A stretch of DNA of 37,287 nucleotides, taken from positions 1 to 37,287 of the IMG/VR virus record IMGVR_UViG_3300037193_001896; one strand, written 5' to 3'. A program made the position numbers and the translations under genes. Shown here one piece after another: positions 6,854-14,510 of this stretch. The number at the start of each line of letters is the position of its first letter. The stretch's first letter is position 1. The stretch comes from a virus. Below the pieces are notes generated by a model, which saw only the letters and a program-made list of their open reading frames with translations, was not told the DNA's origin and made no database searches.

Positions 6854-7129
6854 GTGGAAAGACGAAAAAAGGGACTCTATAAAAAGAGGGTTGGACTTTT
6901 CATCATTTACGTAATGACCTCGGACACTGACTTTATCATAGTTTATGAGGAAAAGGTAAAATGGAAGTCGAATAAATACAAAATTGGCTTGCTTAAAAAC
7001 TACTTATCCTATATTTTTAAGCTAAAGAAGAAGGAATATTATATAGTTTCCTTCCGGTATTTTATTCCCTTTAGTGTGATGAGATTGCTTTTTCTAAGTG
7101 AGGAGAGTGAACAATTAACTATTTTATAA
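6854..7129 (+). CDS. Doubtful small AT-rich gene, up to 91 aa
   Basis: The frame opens at GTG 6854 or ATG 6913 and encodes a basic, aromatic-rich protein (YIFKLKKKEYYIVSFRYF) without a recognised domain. Base composition is more AT-rich than neighbouring genes and no RBS is visible. It could be a fortuitous frame; listed only because the stretch otherwise lacks a gene. Confidence 0.3.
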   Translation: MERRKKGLYKKRVGLFIIYVMTSDTDFIIVYEEKVKWKSNKYKIGLLKNYLSYIFKLKKKEYYIVSFRYFIPFSVMRLLFLSEESEQLTIL

Positions 7130-7469
7130 ATATTTGGTATTAATTATTTAATGAACTAGAAAAACAGAAGCTTAAAATAGTACAAAAAAACGGGGATAAA
7201 GTTTTGTTTAGAATACCTTACCCCCCCTTTGTGAATCAAATTAGTTTTGCACGCCGATTTGATATCACTAAGGTAAGAACTCTTTTGCACATATTCAATA
7301 GCTACTTAGCAAATTACCGAGGAATTTTACAAATTTTTTTCAGTATGCATGTAATATATTATAGCCGTCTTTTGACATTTCAACCGGAAATTGTACCGGT
7401 TAGCGGCGGTTTATTTATATTATGTTAAGTAGAAATTAATAAAACGGGTTCTTTAAAAAGTACAATTTC
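7130..7469. other. Non-coding, AT-rich interval
   Basis: I see no convincing gene. The only frame of length begins at a TTG (7204) and looks like chance. An AACCGG / CCGGTT inverted repeat with an 8-nt spacer lies at about 7382-7401. The interval ends in the promoter of the gene at 7500. Confidence 0.5.
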
Positions 7470-7497
7470 TAAGTTTCCTTTTTCACAAATTGGAAAC
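7470..7497 (+). promoter_or_regulatory. Putative -7 box with overlapping inverted repeat
   Basis: TAAGTTTC (7470-7477) is one base off TAnnTTTG. GTTTCC (7473-7478) and GGAAAC (7492-7497) form an inverted repeat ending 2 nt before the start codon of the 102-aa gene. The same arrangement of -7 box arm plus downstream arm occurs at two late promoters. Confidence 0.45.
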
Positions 7498-7499
7498 CT

Positions 7500-7808
7500 A
7501 TGTACGCAAGAATTTTAGACGGGAAAAGACCCGACGAACCGGAAACGGTCAACAACCACTTTTCAACCTCGCCAGAGGAAAGAATTGAAGAGCTCAAGCG
7601 CGAAATTGCCACTCGAAAAAGGGTTTATCCGCAATGGATAATCGACGGAAAGATTGACGCCGACATTGCATCCTTACGCCTCCGGTGCCTGGAGGACACT
7701 TTGAAAGACCTTTATGACCAGAAGTACACGGGCGCGCCTGTGCACAAGCAAAACCAGCTGGCATTGTTTGAGACTCCCTCACCGATCACCAAAACCAATA
7801 GTATATGA
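7500..7808 (+). CDS. Hypothetical protein, 102 aa
   Basis: A helical, charged protein with no recognised domain. EERIEELKREIATRKRVYPQ and LRLRCLEDTLKDLYDQ look like two antiparallel helices. Its stop overlaps the start of the winged-helix gene (ATGA), so the two are coupled and may act together, possibly in replication initiation or its control. The start is placed at ATG 7500, after the inverted repeat. Confidence 0.6.
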   Translation: MYARILDGKRPDEPETVNNHFSTSPEERIEELKREIATRKRVYPQWIIDGKIDADIASLRLRCLEDTLKDLYDQKYTGAPVHKQNQLALFETPSPITKTNSI

Positions 7809-8173
7809 CCGAGACCGCACAACCAAAACTGGTTCCTTATTACAACGGAACTATGCAAAATTTTCACGACTTCGTGACCAGGTACAACCAGGACAAAGAC
7901 TTTCCTGACCAGTTGCGAAACGGACTCAAGCACACCGGAGAACACCTTGTAAGAATCTGGATTGCTTCTTACCAGTCTAACCAGACCACCAATTACAGTT
8001 TCAAAACCAATTTAAAGGCCTTGAGCACCCGGACTAACAAGAGTAAGTCCACTTTAAAACGGCATATCAAGGCTTTAACGGTTGCCGGAGTAATTGCCGA
8101 AAAAGGAGCCTCAAAAATGGCTGAGTTTCTGGTTACGATAAACGACAAAATTGTACAATTCAAAGAAAACTAA
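7805..8173 (+). CDS. Winged-helix DNA-binding protein, candidate replication or regulatory protein
   Basis: 122 aa. The C-terminal half, NLKALSTRTNKSKSTLKRHI followed by KALTVAGVIAEKG, is a typical winged helix-turn-helix of the type found in plasmid and phage initiators and regulators. The N-terminal half (about 1-60) is unassigned. The gene is followed by an intrinsic terminator and then by an AT-rich region with iterated motifs. That context favours a role at the origin; it is too short for a full Rep protein of known families, so this is inference. Confidence 0.65.
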   Translation: MTETAQPKLVPYYNGTMQNFHDFVTRYNQDKDFPDQLRNGLKHTGEHLVRIWIASYQSNQTTNYSFKTNLKALSTRTNKSKSTLKRHIKALTVAGVIAEKGASKMAEFLVTINDKIVQFKEN

Positions 8174-8286
8174 TATATGAAGAGAGCTTTTAAACCCCCT
8201 TAAAATTCATACAAGTCCTTTTAAAAATACAATATGAGCCAAAATTGACATTTACAGCCGTTAGCTCATAAAAACCCAGTAAAATC

Positions 8287-8305
8287 AACCCTTTCAAGGG
8301 TTTTT
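8287..8305 (+). terminator. Terminator after the winged-helix gene
   Basis: AACCCTT / AAGGGTT with a two-base loop, followed by TTTAT and another T-rich tract. Confidence 0.55.
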
Positions 8306-8329
8306 ATAATTTTTGTTTTGTGCAAAATG

Positions 8330-8412
8330 ACCTACTTTTTAAGGTTTTTAAGGTCTTTACTTTAAAGTCCTCTAAGGTCTATAAAAGACTATAAAAAAAA
8401 TACTTTAAAGTA
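8330..8412. repeat. AT-rich iterated motifs, candidate replication origin
   Basis: Contains AAGGTTTTT (8341), AAGGTCTTT (8350) and AAGGTCTAT (8374), and two copies of the palindrome ACTTTAAAGT (8359-8368 and 8402-8411) separated by a poly-A tract. No gene occupies 8174-8735. Direct repeats beside an AT-rich tract, just after a winged-helix gene, fit an origin, but nothing here proves it. Confidence 0.4.
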
Positions 8413-8592
8413 GCGCACTTGGATAATTGTAAGATTTTATGACGAAAAATTGCACTTTGGAAGGTACCACAAAAACCATTAATGACTTTAAAATGAGTAT
8501 TTGGCCAGAGAGTGAAAAGCAAGGGCGACAACAAAGACAGCCAAATACGAAAAAGGTCAAAATAGAAGCTGGGGGCGGGCGGCGCGCGCCAT

Positions 8593-8694
8593 AAAAAAAG
8601 GCCGGGATTGCTTGCGACAATCACGGCCTCTTAAATCTCAAATTTCTTTCACCCCCTGGCGTGGATTAGCTCTCCAGCACTTCCACGGGGTAAA
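8593..8694 (-). ncRNA. Putative minus-strand small RNA with intrinsic terminator
   Basis: On the minus strand a stem-loop (8691-8651) pairs ACCC and CGTGG with CCACG and GGGT around a small bulge. A second stem (8628-8618 with 8610-8600; 11 bp, one mismatch, 7-nt loop) is followed directly by seven T (8599-8593), a textbook terminator. There is no minus-strand gene for it to terminate. TTAATTTG just upstream (about 8707-8700) could serve as the -7 box. The location between the winged-helix gene and the 112-aa gene suggests an antisense or regulatory RNA. Confidence 0.5.
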
Positions 8695-8735
8695 GATTCA
8701 AATTAATTTTTAACAAACAAAACTCTTTACCATTT

Positions 8736-9074
8736 ATGAAACGATCAGAAAGACTCCTGAAGCCAGACGAAAATTTGTCCATTTTTAAGGTTAAAGTTTA
8801 TTACACCTTTGAACATTTTGCCCGTCCTGGCATGGATGCGGAAAACACCTTTTACTCATTTGACTTTGAGTCCGAAAGAGAAAAGAAGCCGGAAAAGTAT
8901 TCCGGCAAAGAGTTGCTCTTGTATAATGGCTATAGGCAATTAAGAATTTTTCTTGAGAGGTTAGCTCACCAGGGAAAATTGAAAAGAGCTTTATTTTATG
9001 CAAACCTCGAACTGGATAAACCATTGGTTGACACAATAACAGTTTCCCCAAATCTGATTCAAAAAGCGGGTTAA
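8736..9074 (+). CDS. Hypothetical protein, 112 aa
   Basis: First of a run of small plus-strand early genes. The protein (MKRSERLLKPDENLSIFKVK onwards) has beta-rich aromatic segments (VKVYYTFEHF, FYSFDFE) and a helical half (LLLYNGYRQLRIFLERLAHQ). No family recognised. The next gene starts 4 nt after its stop, so the genes are cotranscribed. Early phage functions such as host take-over are possible only by position. Confidence 0.65.
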   Translation: MKRSERLLKPDENLSIFKVKVYYTFEHFARPGMDAENTFYSFDFESEREKKPEKYSGKELLLYNGYRQLRIFLERLAHQGKLKRALFYANLELDKPLVDTITVSPNLIQKAG

Positions 9075-9078
9075 ACTT

Positions 9079-9489
9079 ATGGTTGTAAATAGTTTTGCAA
9101 GCCAGTTTCCCTCTGAACTCATCCACGGAAAGGTGAAACTAAAGACTGACATTTATGAGGTTGCCCGGCTGGCCGCGGCAATCTCCTCCTTTCAAATTTA
9201 TGAGGAGGGCAAGTTGATGTACTTTGACGACTATGTAAAAATTAAAGCTTTGGTTGACATTGAGGCCGAATTGCGAAAACGTCTCCTAAAAGCCGAACAG
9301 GATCACAAGGAAAACTTTTCCATGACTTTTACAGTCTTAGAGCTCCTCATACTATTCGACCAAGTCAAGTATTACAAAACGAGTCACCGGTACCTGGTGA
9401 GGATAATGAATAAAATAGGCATGGCCGCGGCGCGGTACGCCCGCTTTATCTACATGGAGGACGACGACCAGGAGGCCTTGAAACCCTAA
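9079..9489 (+). CDS. Hypothetical protein, 136 aa
   Basis: Helical protein with several Leu/Ile-rich amphipathic helices (VKIKALVDIEAELRKRLLKA; FTVLELLILFDQVKYY) and an acidic tail (MEDDDQEALKP). No domain recognised; no membrane-spanning segment of full length. Member of the compact 8736-10345 early operon. Confidence 0.65.
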   Translation: MVVNSFASQFPSELIHGKVKLKTDIYEVARLAAAISSFQIYEEGKLMYFDDYVKIKALVDIEAELRKRLLKAEQDHKENFSMTFTVLELLILFDQVKYYKTSHRYLVRIMNKIGMAAARYARFIYMEDDDQEALKP

Positions 9490-9501
9490 ATTTTTCATCA
9501 A

Positions 9502-9813
9502 ATGGTTAAAATTCGAATTAGCGGCGACAACTTCCAGGAGGTTAGAGAGGCCGCGGATTACATGAAAAAGCTTTTCCCTACAATGAATTTTACTAAACCT
9601 AAAGAAGGAACGAACCCAAAGTATGAGGAGAGCAAGTTTTTCAGTTATGGTACCCCGAAAATATTGAATAAAAAGCCTCGCAAAATCAATTTCAAAGCCA
9701 GGCTTGACAAACTTAAAAGCACTAAGAGTAAGACCGACCACGAAAAGGAGTTGGAAAAGCTAAAGGCAATAAGTCAAAGTTTTTTTAAAGTATTAAAAAC
9801 CAACCCAAAATGA
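9502..9813 (+). CDS. Hypothetical basic protein, 103 aa
   Basis: MVKIRISGDNFQEVREAADY gives a strand-helix start. The rest is Lys-rich and probably disordered to coiled (ILNKKPRKINFKARLDKLKS). The charge suggests nucleic-acid binding, without a recognised motif. It overlaps the next start as ATGA. Confidence 0.6.
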   Translation: MVKIRISGDNFQEVREAADYMKKLFPTMNFTKPKEGTNPKYEESKFFSYGTPKILNKKPRKINFKARLDKLKSTKSKTDHEKELEKLKAISQSFFKVLKTNPK

Positions 9814-10079
9814 ACAAAATTTTCAAACCCACTATTTGCAACCAAATTATCACAAAAGACGCTCTGGAGTGCCAGAAATGCGGCCAAAAAGAGCCCCTAT
9901 TGCTTCAGGTATCAGTTGAGTTTCACATTGCCATTGTCAACGCTTTCCTGACAATTCACAACTCAAGAGGTTGCAATAATATTTCGGTTGCTAGACTACC
10001 AGTTAATCACCAAGCCACCACCAAAAAAACCAGGGCAAAGCGGAAAAAGGAAATTTTAATTAAAACCGCTGAAGTATGA
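9810..10079 (+). CDS. Small putative zinc-binding protein, 89 aa
   Basis: Residues about 10-25 include CNQIITKDALECQKCGQKEP, with CxxC spaced from another Cys. His and Cys residues further on (FHIAIVNAF, HNSRGC) could complete a zinc site. The tail is basic (KKTRAKRKKEILIK). No precise family. Coupled by ATGA at both ends to its neighbours in the early operon. Confidence 0.55.
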   Translation: MNKIFKPTICNQIITKDALECQKCGQKEPLLLQVSVEFHIAIVNAFLTIHNSRGCNNISVARLPVNHQATTKKTRAKRKKEILIKTAEV

Positions 10080-10345
10080 GCCCTTTCGATGAATTGATAA
10101 TTGAAAAGTATTCTAAAGCAACTGAGAATCTAACGGATATTATCAAAATACTCGACACGGTTGTAAAACCAGAGGTATTGCAAAAACTGCCAGAAAATGA
10201 AAAAAGCATTGTTCTAAGAATGGTTGAACAATTAAATAATCAGTCTGGAGAATCAAAAATGCTTACCCTAATGGGGGCTTTTGCAATCCTTAAAACGGCT
10301 GGAGTACATAATGACCTAATTTTTAAAATGATGAGAGGTGTTTAA
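10076..10345 (+). CDS. Hypothetical helical protein, 89 aa
   Basis: All-alpha predicted: FDELIIEKYSKATENLTDII, then VVKPEVLQKLPENEKSIVLR and a hydrophobic final helix (MLTLMGAFAILKTAG). No family recognised. Last gene of the operon before a strong terminator. Confidence 0.6.
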   Translation: MSPFDELIIEKYSKATENLTDIIKILDTVVKPEVLQKLPENEKSIVLRMVEQLNNQSGESKMLTLMGAFAILKTAGVHNDLIFKMMRGV

Positions 10346-10349
10346 AAAA

Positions 10350-10381
10350 GGGGCGGGGCGTGTCCCCTACCCTCTTTTTTT
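10350..10381 (+). terminator. Terminator of the 8736-10345 operon
   Basis: G-rich arm AGGGGCGGGG, loop CGTGT, C-rich arm CCCCTACCCT, then C and seven T. Confidence 0.75.
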
Positions 10382-10421
10382 GCTTTTAAAAAAACTAATA
10401 ATTTCTGAATAAAAATAGCTC

Positions 10422-10652
10422 ATGGATTTCGATTTTATAGCATTTTTCGCCGGTTTCCTCTTCGGATTCCTGCTTTTTTGGGTCACTTTATACTTTTATG
10501 AAAGGTACCGGTTGATTAAGGCTTTCAAAAAATTTGACGCTGACATGAAAATATTAAGAGAAACCATGTTGAGGTCAGACGATGCCGAAGAGATTGCCGA
10601 CGCCTTTAGAAAGTACTCTAAACACTTCTATATCCATAAAAACTATGAGTGA
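10422..10652 (+). CDS. Small membrane protein, 76 aa
   Basis: One clear N-terminal transmembrane helix, FIAFFAGFLFGFLLFWVTLY, is followed by a positively charged stretch (ERYRLIKAFKKF). The helical cytoplasmic tail is of about 50 residues. The orientation by the positive-inside rule is N-out, C-in. Function unknown; a phage membrane effector such as an exclusion protein is one possibility. Its end overlaps the next gene by 8 nt. Confidence 0.6.
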   Translation: MDFDFIAFFAGFLFGFLLFWVTLYFYERYRLIKAFKKFDADMKILRETMLRSDDAEEIADAFRKYSKHFYIHKNYE

Positions 10653-10863
10653 GATACCATATTATAGCGCGCTATTCATAGGGAAAAGTGAACCTGGCGG
10701 GTTTCAAAATGGCGCAGTTTACACTATTGCGATTGTTAACGGGATATTTTACCCTTATTCAGTAATTAGTAAAGAATTTCCTGATAAGGAGGACGAGTTT
10801 ATTGAGAAAGAAACATTTTTTGAAAACTGGCATGTGTTTAACCAAATAATTGAAGCAGAATGA
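10645..10863 (+). CDS. Hypothetical protein, 72 aa
   Basis: The start is ATG 10645 (MSEIPYYSALFIGKSEPGGF), which overlaps the preceding stop; a start at 10582 would overlap that gene by 71 nt. Beta-rich first half, acidic helical second half (EDEFIEKETFFENWHVF). No family recognised. Its stop overlaps the methyltransferase start as ATGA. Confidence 0.6.
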   Translation: MSEIPYYSALFIGKSEPGGFQNGAVYTIAIVNGIFYPYSVISKEFPDKEDEFIEKETFFENWHVFNQIIEAE

Positions 10864-11501
10864 AGGTTTTAGAGCTCTTTTGCGGGTCAAAATCTTTCAC
10901 GAAAGAGGCCGAAAAGCTCGGTTTTGAGTGCTTTACCTCTGACGTAAATAAGACTTTCAAGCCTGATTACCTAGTCAATATTCTAAATTTTGACGTCTCC
11001 AGAGTTCCTTTCAAACCCAACATCATTTGGGCGTCTCCCCCTTGTACCTGGTTCTCGGTCGCTAGTGCCTGGAAACATTGGAACAAAAAGGACAAGACCC
11101 CAAAAACGATTTTTGCTCAATGTGGAATTGAGATTGTTAGAAAGACCATTGAAATTATTGATTACTTTAAACCGGAGGTCTGGTACATCGAGAACCCGCG
11201 GGGAATGTTACGCCACCAAGACTTTATGGACGCTTACTTGCGCCGGACGGTCACTTATTGCCAATATTCGGACGATAGAATGAAACCGACCGACATTTGG
11301 ACAAACAATAAACTTTGGATACCTCGGAAAATGTGCGAGGTCACCGACACTTGCCACAAATCGGAGGCAACTAATAAGCTAAATACTCCAGCTCAAAGGG
11401 CAACGATTCCAGCGGCCTTATGCCGGGAAATATTACTGAGTTCTCAGGCCAAAATTGAGCCACTCCACGAAAAAACAATGATTTTTTACCCGCAGCTGTG
11501 A
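10860..11501 (+). CDS. Short phage-type C5-cytosine DNA methyltransferase
   Basis: 213 aa. LELFCGSKSF (4-13) is motif I for AdoMet binding, ASPPCTWFS (58-66) is motif IV with nucleophile Cys62, and IENPRGMLR (110-118) corresponds to motif VI. The later KPTDIWTN and RATIPAALCREIL resemble the C-terminal motifs of the small phage enzymes. It lacks the large target-recognition insert of classical enzymes, so its specificity is unclear. It would methylate phage DNA, most likely against host restriction. No endonuclease gene is adjacent. Confidence 0.85.
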   Translation: MKVLELFCGSKSFTKEAEKLGFECFTSDVNKTFKPDYLVNILNFDVSRVPFKPNIIWASPPCTWFSVASAWKHWNKKDKTPKTIFAQCGIEIVRKTIEIIDYFKPEVWYIENPRGMLRHQDFMDAYLRRTVTYCQYSDDRMKPTDIWTNNKLWIPRKMCEVTDTCHKSEATNKLNTPAQRATIPAALCREILLSSQAKIEPLHEKTMIFYPQL

Positions 11502-11509
11502 CCCTCGCT

Positions 11510-11522
11510 CCAAATTTTCTTC
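11510..11522. repeat. CCAAATTTTCTTC repeat, copy 1
   Basis: Lies between the convergent methyltransferase and 83-aa genes and is followed by CCGG. A shorter copy, AAATTTTCTTC at 11576-11586, is 64 nt away inside the end of the 83-aa gene. Four more copies lie at 28.8 and 30.2 kb. Confidence 0.6.
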
Positions 11523-11568
11523 TTTCCGGAGTGGAATTTTTCAGGACATAAATTCGCCAGGTCGTCGT

Positions 11569-11820
11569 TTAAAAAAAATTTTCTTCTCCTGGTAATGCTT
11601 CTTTTGGGTGCCTGAAGTCCTCCAGGATTAAAAATTGAGATTCAATGTCCTTTACCCTTCGGCGCAATTTCTTGAGCTCTGCAACATAGAATTGCAACAA
11701 GGGGTCGTTGTTCTTTTCCGCAAGGCTGGCCAGCCCCTCAAAACTTGATATACTGGCCAGGTATTCGTGATAAAGAAACCTCACAATTGAGTCATATTTT
11801 TCTTTATAGAGCTTTTCCAT
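11569..11820 (-). CDS. Hypothetical protein after the tape measure, 83 aa
   Basis: Helical small protein (MEKLYKEKYDSIVRFLYHEY) with a basic coiled segment (FYVAELKKLRRRVKDIESQF). Its ATG overlaps the tape-measure stop (TAATG), so it is translated with it. Position suggests a small tail component or assembly factor; no family recognised. Confidence 0.65.
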   Translation of the reverse strand: MEKLYKEKYDSIVRFLYHEYLASISSFEGLASLAEKNNDPLLQFYVAELKKLRRRVKDIESQFLILEDFRHPKEALPGEENFF

Positions 11821-14402
11821 TATGACAAGCTTGCGTCGCTCCTTACCGCTTCAACGCTTGCTTGCGTCTCTTCAAATTCACTATACACAATATAGGCTTT
11901 TATATTAGTTGGTATTCTTTCAACTGCTTGCCTGGTTGCTCTCATTTCTGCAACCAAGGCCGCACCATCACCGCCCGCAATAAGAGCTCCTCCAGCTGAA
12001 TATTTTGCCGACCCGCCGTCAGTGGATGCAATTGAAGTACTTAACGGATTAATTATCCCGCCAGCTTCAAATGTTCGTCCGCCTCCAGCTTCATTAATTC
12101 GACTCGCAGCGGCTCTTAAATGAGGGTTCCTGGTCACGCCTCCAGTCATAATAATTTCATTTCCCTCCAGCTCTCCAAGTTCTCTTCCCGACTTTCGCTC
12201 AATCATTGCAATACCTCCCTCTCGGTGGCTTGCTCCTCTGACAACTCCTCCTTTTGCAAAAGTTGGTAAAGGTGTACTTGCAATTTTGGCAATATTGAGA
12301 GCTCCAGCGGCTCCAGTGATTGCCGCCAATACAAAGTTTAATGGAGGAGGCGCGCTTGACAATGCTTTGACAACGCCCAAAATGGTGTCAATAGTTGCCA
12401 TAGTGACAGCAACCGCCTTTTCCTTCTTTGCTTGCTCGGTTTTGAGCTTTTTTTGCTTCTCGTTAAATTCTTGCTCGGCCTTTGCTTTCTGGGAGTCATA
12501 AGTGTCCTGGTTAATTTTTTTGGATTTCAACTCCTGGTCAAGTTTGGCAACTCGTTCATTCTTGACCCTTTCCGCTTCTGCAATTTGTTTCTCTGTCTGG
12601 ATTGCCCCAAACTCGACAATTGCTTGGAGTCCATCTTTAGCCAGCCCCAACGCAGCGTCCTTCACCATTTGCTCGTATTGTACCCGCTTTTCGGCGTGTT
12701 CCTTGTAAAGAGCCTCGGACTTTGCAACATATTCGGCCTCAATCAAAGCCTTTTCCTCTTCGGTGAGGGCTTTGTTTTGCAATTCAATCTCCTTTTCAAT
12801 GTCCAGTTTTTCCAACCTGGCTTCCAATAGTCGGTCGGAGTTCTCGCGGGCGTTCAGTATCTCCAGGTCTGCTTTTGCCAGGTCTGCTTTATTCCTTATT
12901 GCCAGCTCTCGTTGTATTTCCTTCTCAGCGGCTTCGGCTCTGACGTCTCCAGTCTCCTTTGCAAAGTTTTTCTCCAGCTGGATTTGTTGTTGCTTATAGA
13001 CTTCAATGAGCTTTGCCCTTTGAGCCAGGCTTATTTTCTCATTTTTTTCGGTGTCCTCAATATTTCGTCTGATTTCGGCGGACTCCTGGTTGTACGATTG
13101 CTGAATTTTTGTCAATCGCTTAATCAATCCGTCCTCCAGGCCTTCCAATTGGAGGTCTTCAAGCGTCCTTTGCGCCTCCAGGAGCTTTTTATTATACTCC
13201 TCTTGAGCTTTCCTTTGATCGTCCAGGAGCTTTTTTCGCTCGTTGGCCAGGTCTTTTAATGCAGCACTTTCTTTGTTGGCTATTTGCTGACGCAACATTG
13301 CCGACTGATTCATTATCTGAATTAAAGCGATTTCGGCTTGGGCTTGCGCGTCTTTGTCGTCATCAGAGAGTAAATTTTGTTTTTCCTTTAAAGCGTTTTC
13401 GGCTTTGATAATGTCGAACCTTTCTTGAGCTAGGCGCAAGCTGTCATCAGTCATTTGCTGTTCGATTTGCCCCGCCAGTTTTAGGTTTGCAATTCTTTGC
13501 TCATCGGACAAGCTCTGGTCTTTAAATGCCAATAAAAGTTGGTCAATCTGGCCTTTCCTACGCTCATTAATTACGCTCAAGTCCCGTTCCGCGTCCTCAA
13601 GCTCCTGAGTACGCCTGGTAAGTTCCGCGGCGGCGTCAGCGGCTGTCATTGCCTCGGTGGCGAGCTCTTTTACTCCATTTACAAAATTTTTGAGTTTGCC
13701 TGAGGCGTCCGTGATTCCGGTTCCGAGTTGTATTACCCCGTCACTGATTGCCTGGAGATTTCCGCTTTTAATTGCGTCCCAAATGACAGCGAAAGCCTTG
13801 ACCCGGTTAATAAGGTTGTCCATTATCAATTGGCCGAGCTTTTTGATTGACTCAACCGGGTTTTCAATGGCATTCATTAAAAACTTTCCGAACTCGACAA
13901 CACGTCCAAGCAAAACATTAAAGATTGCTTTGAGGGCGGCCATTGCCCTTTCAAGCTTCTCTGACCCTTCGTCGGTGAGCTTGAAGTAAGAGACAAGAGA
14001 GGCGAAAGCAATGAGCAAAAGTCCAATACCAGTTCCGGCAATTGCTCCCCGGAGACTTCCAAAACCTTTTACCCCAATGTCCAGGCCTTGTTTTAGTCCC
14101 TGGAAACCGGCTTTAAAACGATCAATAAGACCGGCTCCGGGCCCCAACTTTGTCATTTCCTCAGTCATTGCGGAAATGTTGTCCTTGGTGCCTTTTACTT
14201 GTTCCTTGACGTCCGCAAATACTTCATTGACCTCCTTAATTTCGGCGGCTTTCTTTTTGAAAGCGTCGGTACCAGGTACCAGGGCTTTTAATTCTTTGTT
14301 TAGGGACTTGGAGAGGGTGTTTAATTCCGTTAGCGTTTTACCGGCCATACGGTCTCCAATAGTGACGTTTACTTGTACGTTTTCCTCACGCGGTCTTGCC
14401 AT
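11820..14402 (-). CDS. Tail tape measure protein
   Basis: About 860 aa from ATG 14402; the TTG nine codons upstream lies inside the -7 box and is unlikely. After a coiled N-terminus (LTELNTLSKSLNKELKALVP) a hydrophobic segment, AIAGTGIGLLLIAFASLVSY, lies near residues 110-140. A very long Glu/Lys/Gln/Ala coiled coil spans about 240-640, followed by a second small-residue hydrophobic region (ALSSAPPPLNFVLAAITGAA) and a Gly-rich C-terminus (KGGVVRGASHREGGIAMIER). This is the standard tape-measure layout, setting tail length. It is a monocistronic-style late unit with one small gene behind. Confidence 0.88.
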   Translation of the reverse strand: MARPREENVQVNVTIGDRMAGKTLTELNTLSKSLNKELKALVPGTDAFKKKAAEIKEVNEVFADVKEQVKGTKDNISAMTEEMTKLGPGAGLIDRFKAGFQGLKQGLDIGVKGFGSLRGAIAGTGIGLLLIAFASLVSYFKLTDEGSEKLERAMAALKAIFNVLLGRVVEFGKFLMNAIENPVESIKKLGQLIMDNLINRVKAFAVIWDAIKSGNLQAISDGVIQLGTGITDASGKLKNFVNGVKELATEAMTAADAAAELTRRTQELEDAERDLSVINERRKGQIDQLLLAFKDQSLSDEQRIANLKLAGQIEQQMTDDSLRLAQERFDIIKAENALKEKQNLLSDDDKDAQAQAEIALIQIMNQSAMLRQQIANKESAALKDLANERKKLLDDQRKAQEEYNKKLLEAQRTLEDLQLEGLEDGLIKRLTKIQQSYNQESAEIRRNIEDTEKNEKISLAQRAKLIEVYKQQQIQLEKNFAKETGDVRAEAAEKEIQRELAIRNKADLAKADLEILNARENSDRLLEARLEKLDIEKEIELQNKALTEEEKALIEAEYVAKSEALYKEHAEKRVQYEQMVKDAALGLAKDGLQAIVEFGAIQTEKQIAEAERVKNERVAKLDQELKSKKINQDTYDSQKAKAEQEFNEKQKKLKTEQAKKEKAVAVTMATIDTILGVVKALSSAPPPLNFVLAAITGAAGALNIAKIASTPLPTFAKGGVVRGASHREGGIAMIERKSGRELGELEGNEIIMTGGVTRNPHLRAAASRINEAGGGRTFEAGGIINPLSTSIASTDGGSAKYSAGGALIAGGDGAALVAEMRATRQAVERIPTNIKAYIVYSEFEETQASVEAVRSDASLS

Positions 14403-14421
14403 TGCTTCACTTTTTTGAAGG

Positions 14422-14465
14422 TAAAGCAATAGAGACTGGAGCTCATAAAGTAGGACGTGTTTGAG
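14422..14465 (-). promoter_or_regulatory. Late promoter P2 (tape measure)
   Basis: Minus strand: CTCAAACACGTCCTACT, then 20 nt to TTGCTTTA (14429-14422), the weakest -7 match of the seven. The leader to the ATG is 19 nt. It lies back to back with the promoter region of the adenine methyltransferase. Confidence 0.8.
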
Positions 14466-14482
14466 GCCTTCACTCTTGACAA

Positions 14483-14501
14483 CATAGTCAAAAATGTCTA
14501 T
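14483..14501. repeat. 19-bp ATAG...CTAT repeat, copy A (upstream of the adenine methyltransferase)
   Basis: CATAGTCAAAAATGTCTAT, 9 nt before the methyltransferase ATG, where it would overlap the promoter or transcription start. It is the same unit as the five copies found after the gene, so a protein binding here could control the gene. Confidence 0.7.
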
Positions 14502-14510
14502 ACTGCAGCA

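Noticed and set aside
7204-7428. Plus-strand frame starting at TTG
   Set aside because: No RBS, no convincing protein character, and AT-rich non-coding context.
8379-8624. Two minus-strand reading frames in the origin-like region
   Set aside because: They overlap repeats and the orphan terminator, are Pro/Cys/Phe-rich without domain pattern, and have no supporting context.
12286-14418. Plus-strand frames opposite the tape measure gene
   Set aside because: Composition (Ser/Leu/Phe-rich) is the complement of a coiled-coil gene; the minus frame is one uninterrupted coding sequence.
14403-14429. Tape measure starting at TTG 14429
   Set aside because: That codon lies within the P2 -7 box; ATG 14402 fits the promoter.
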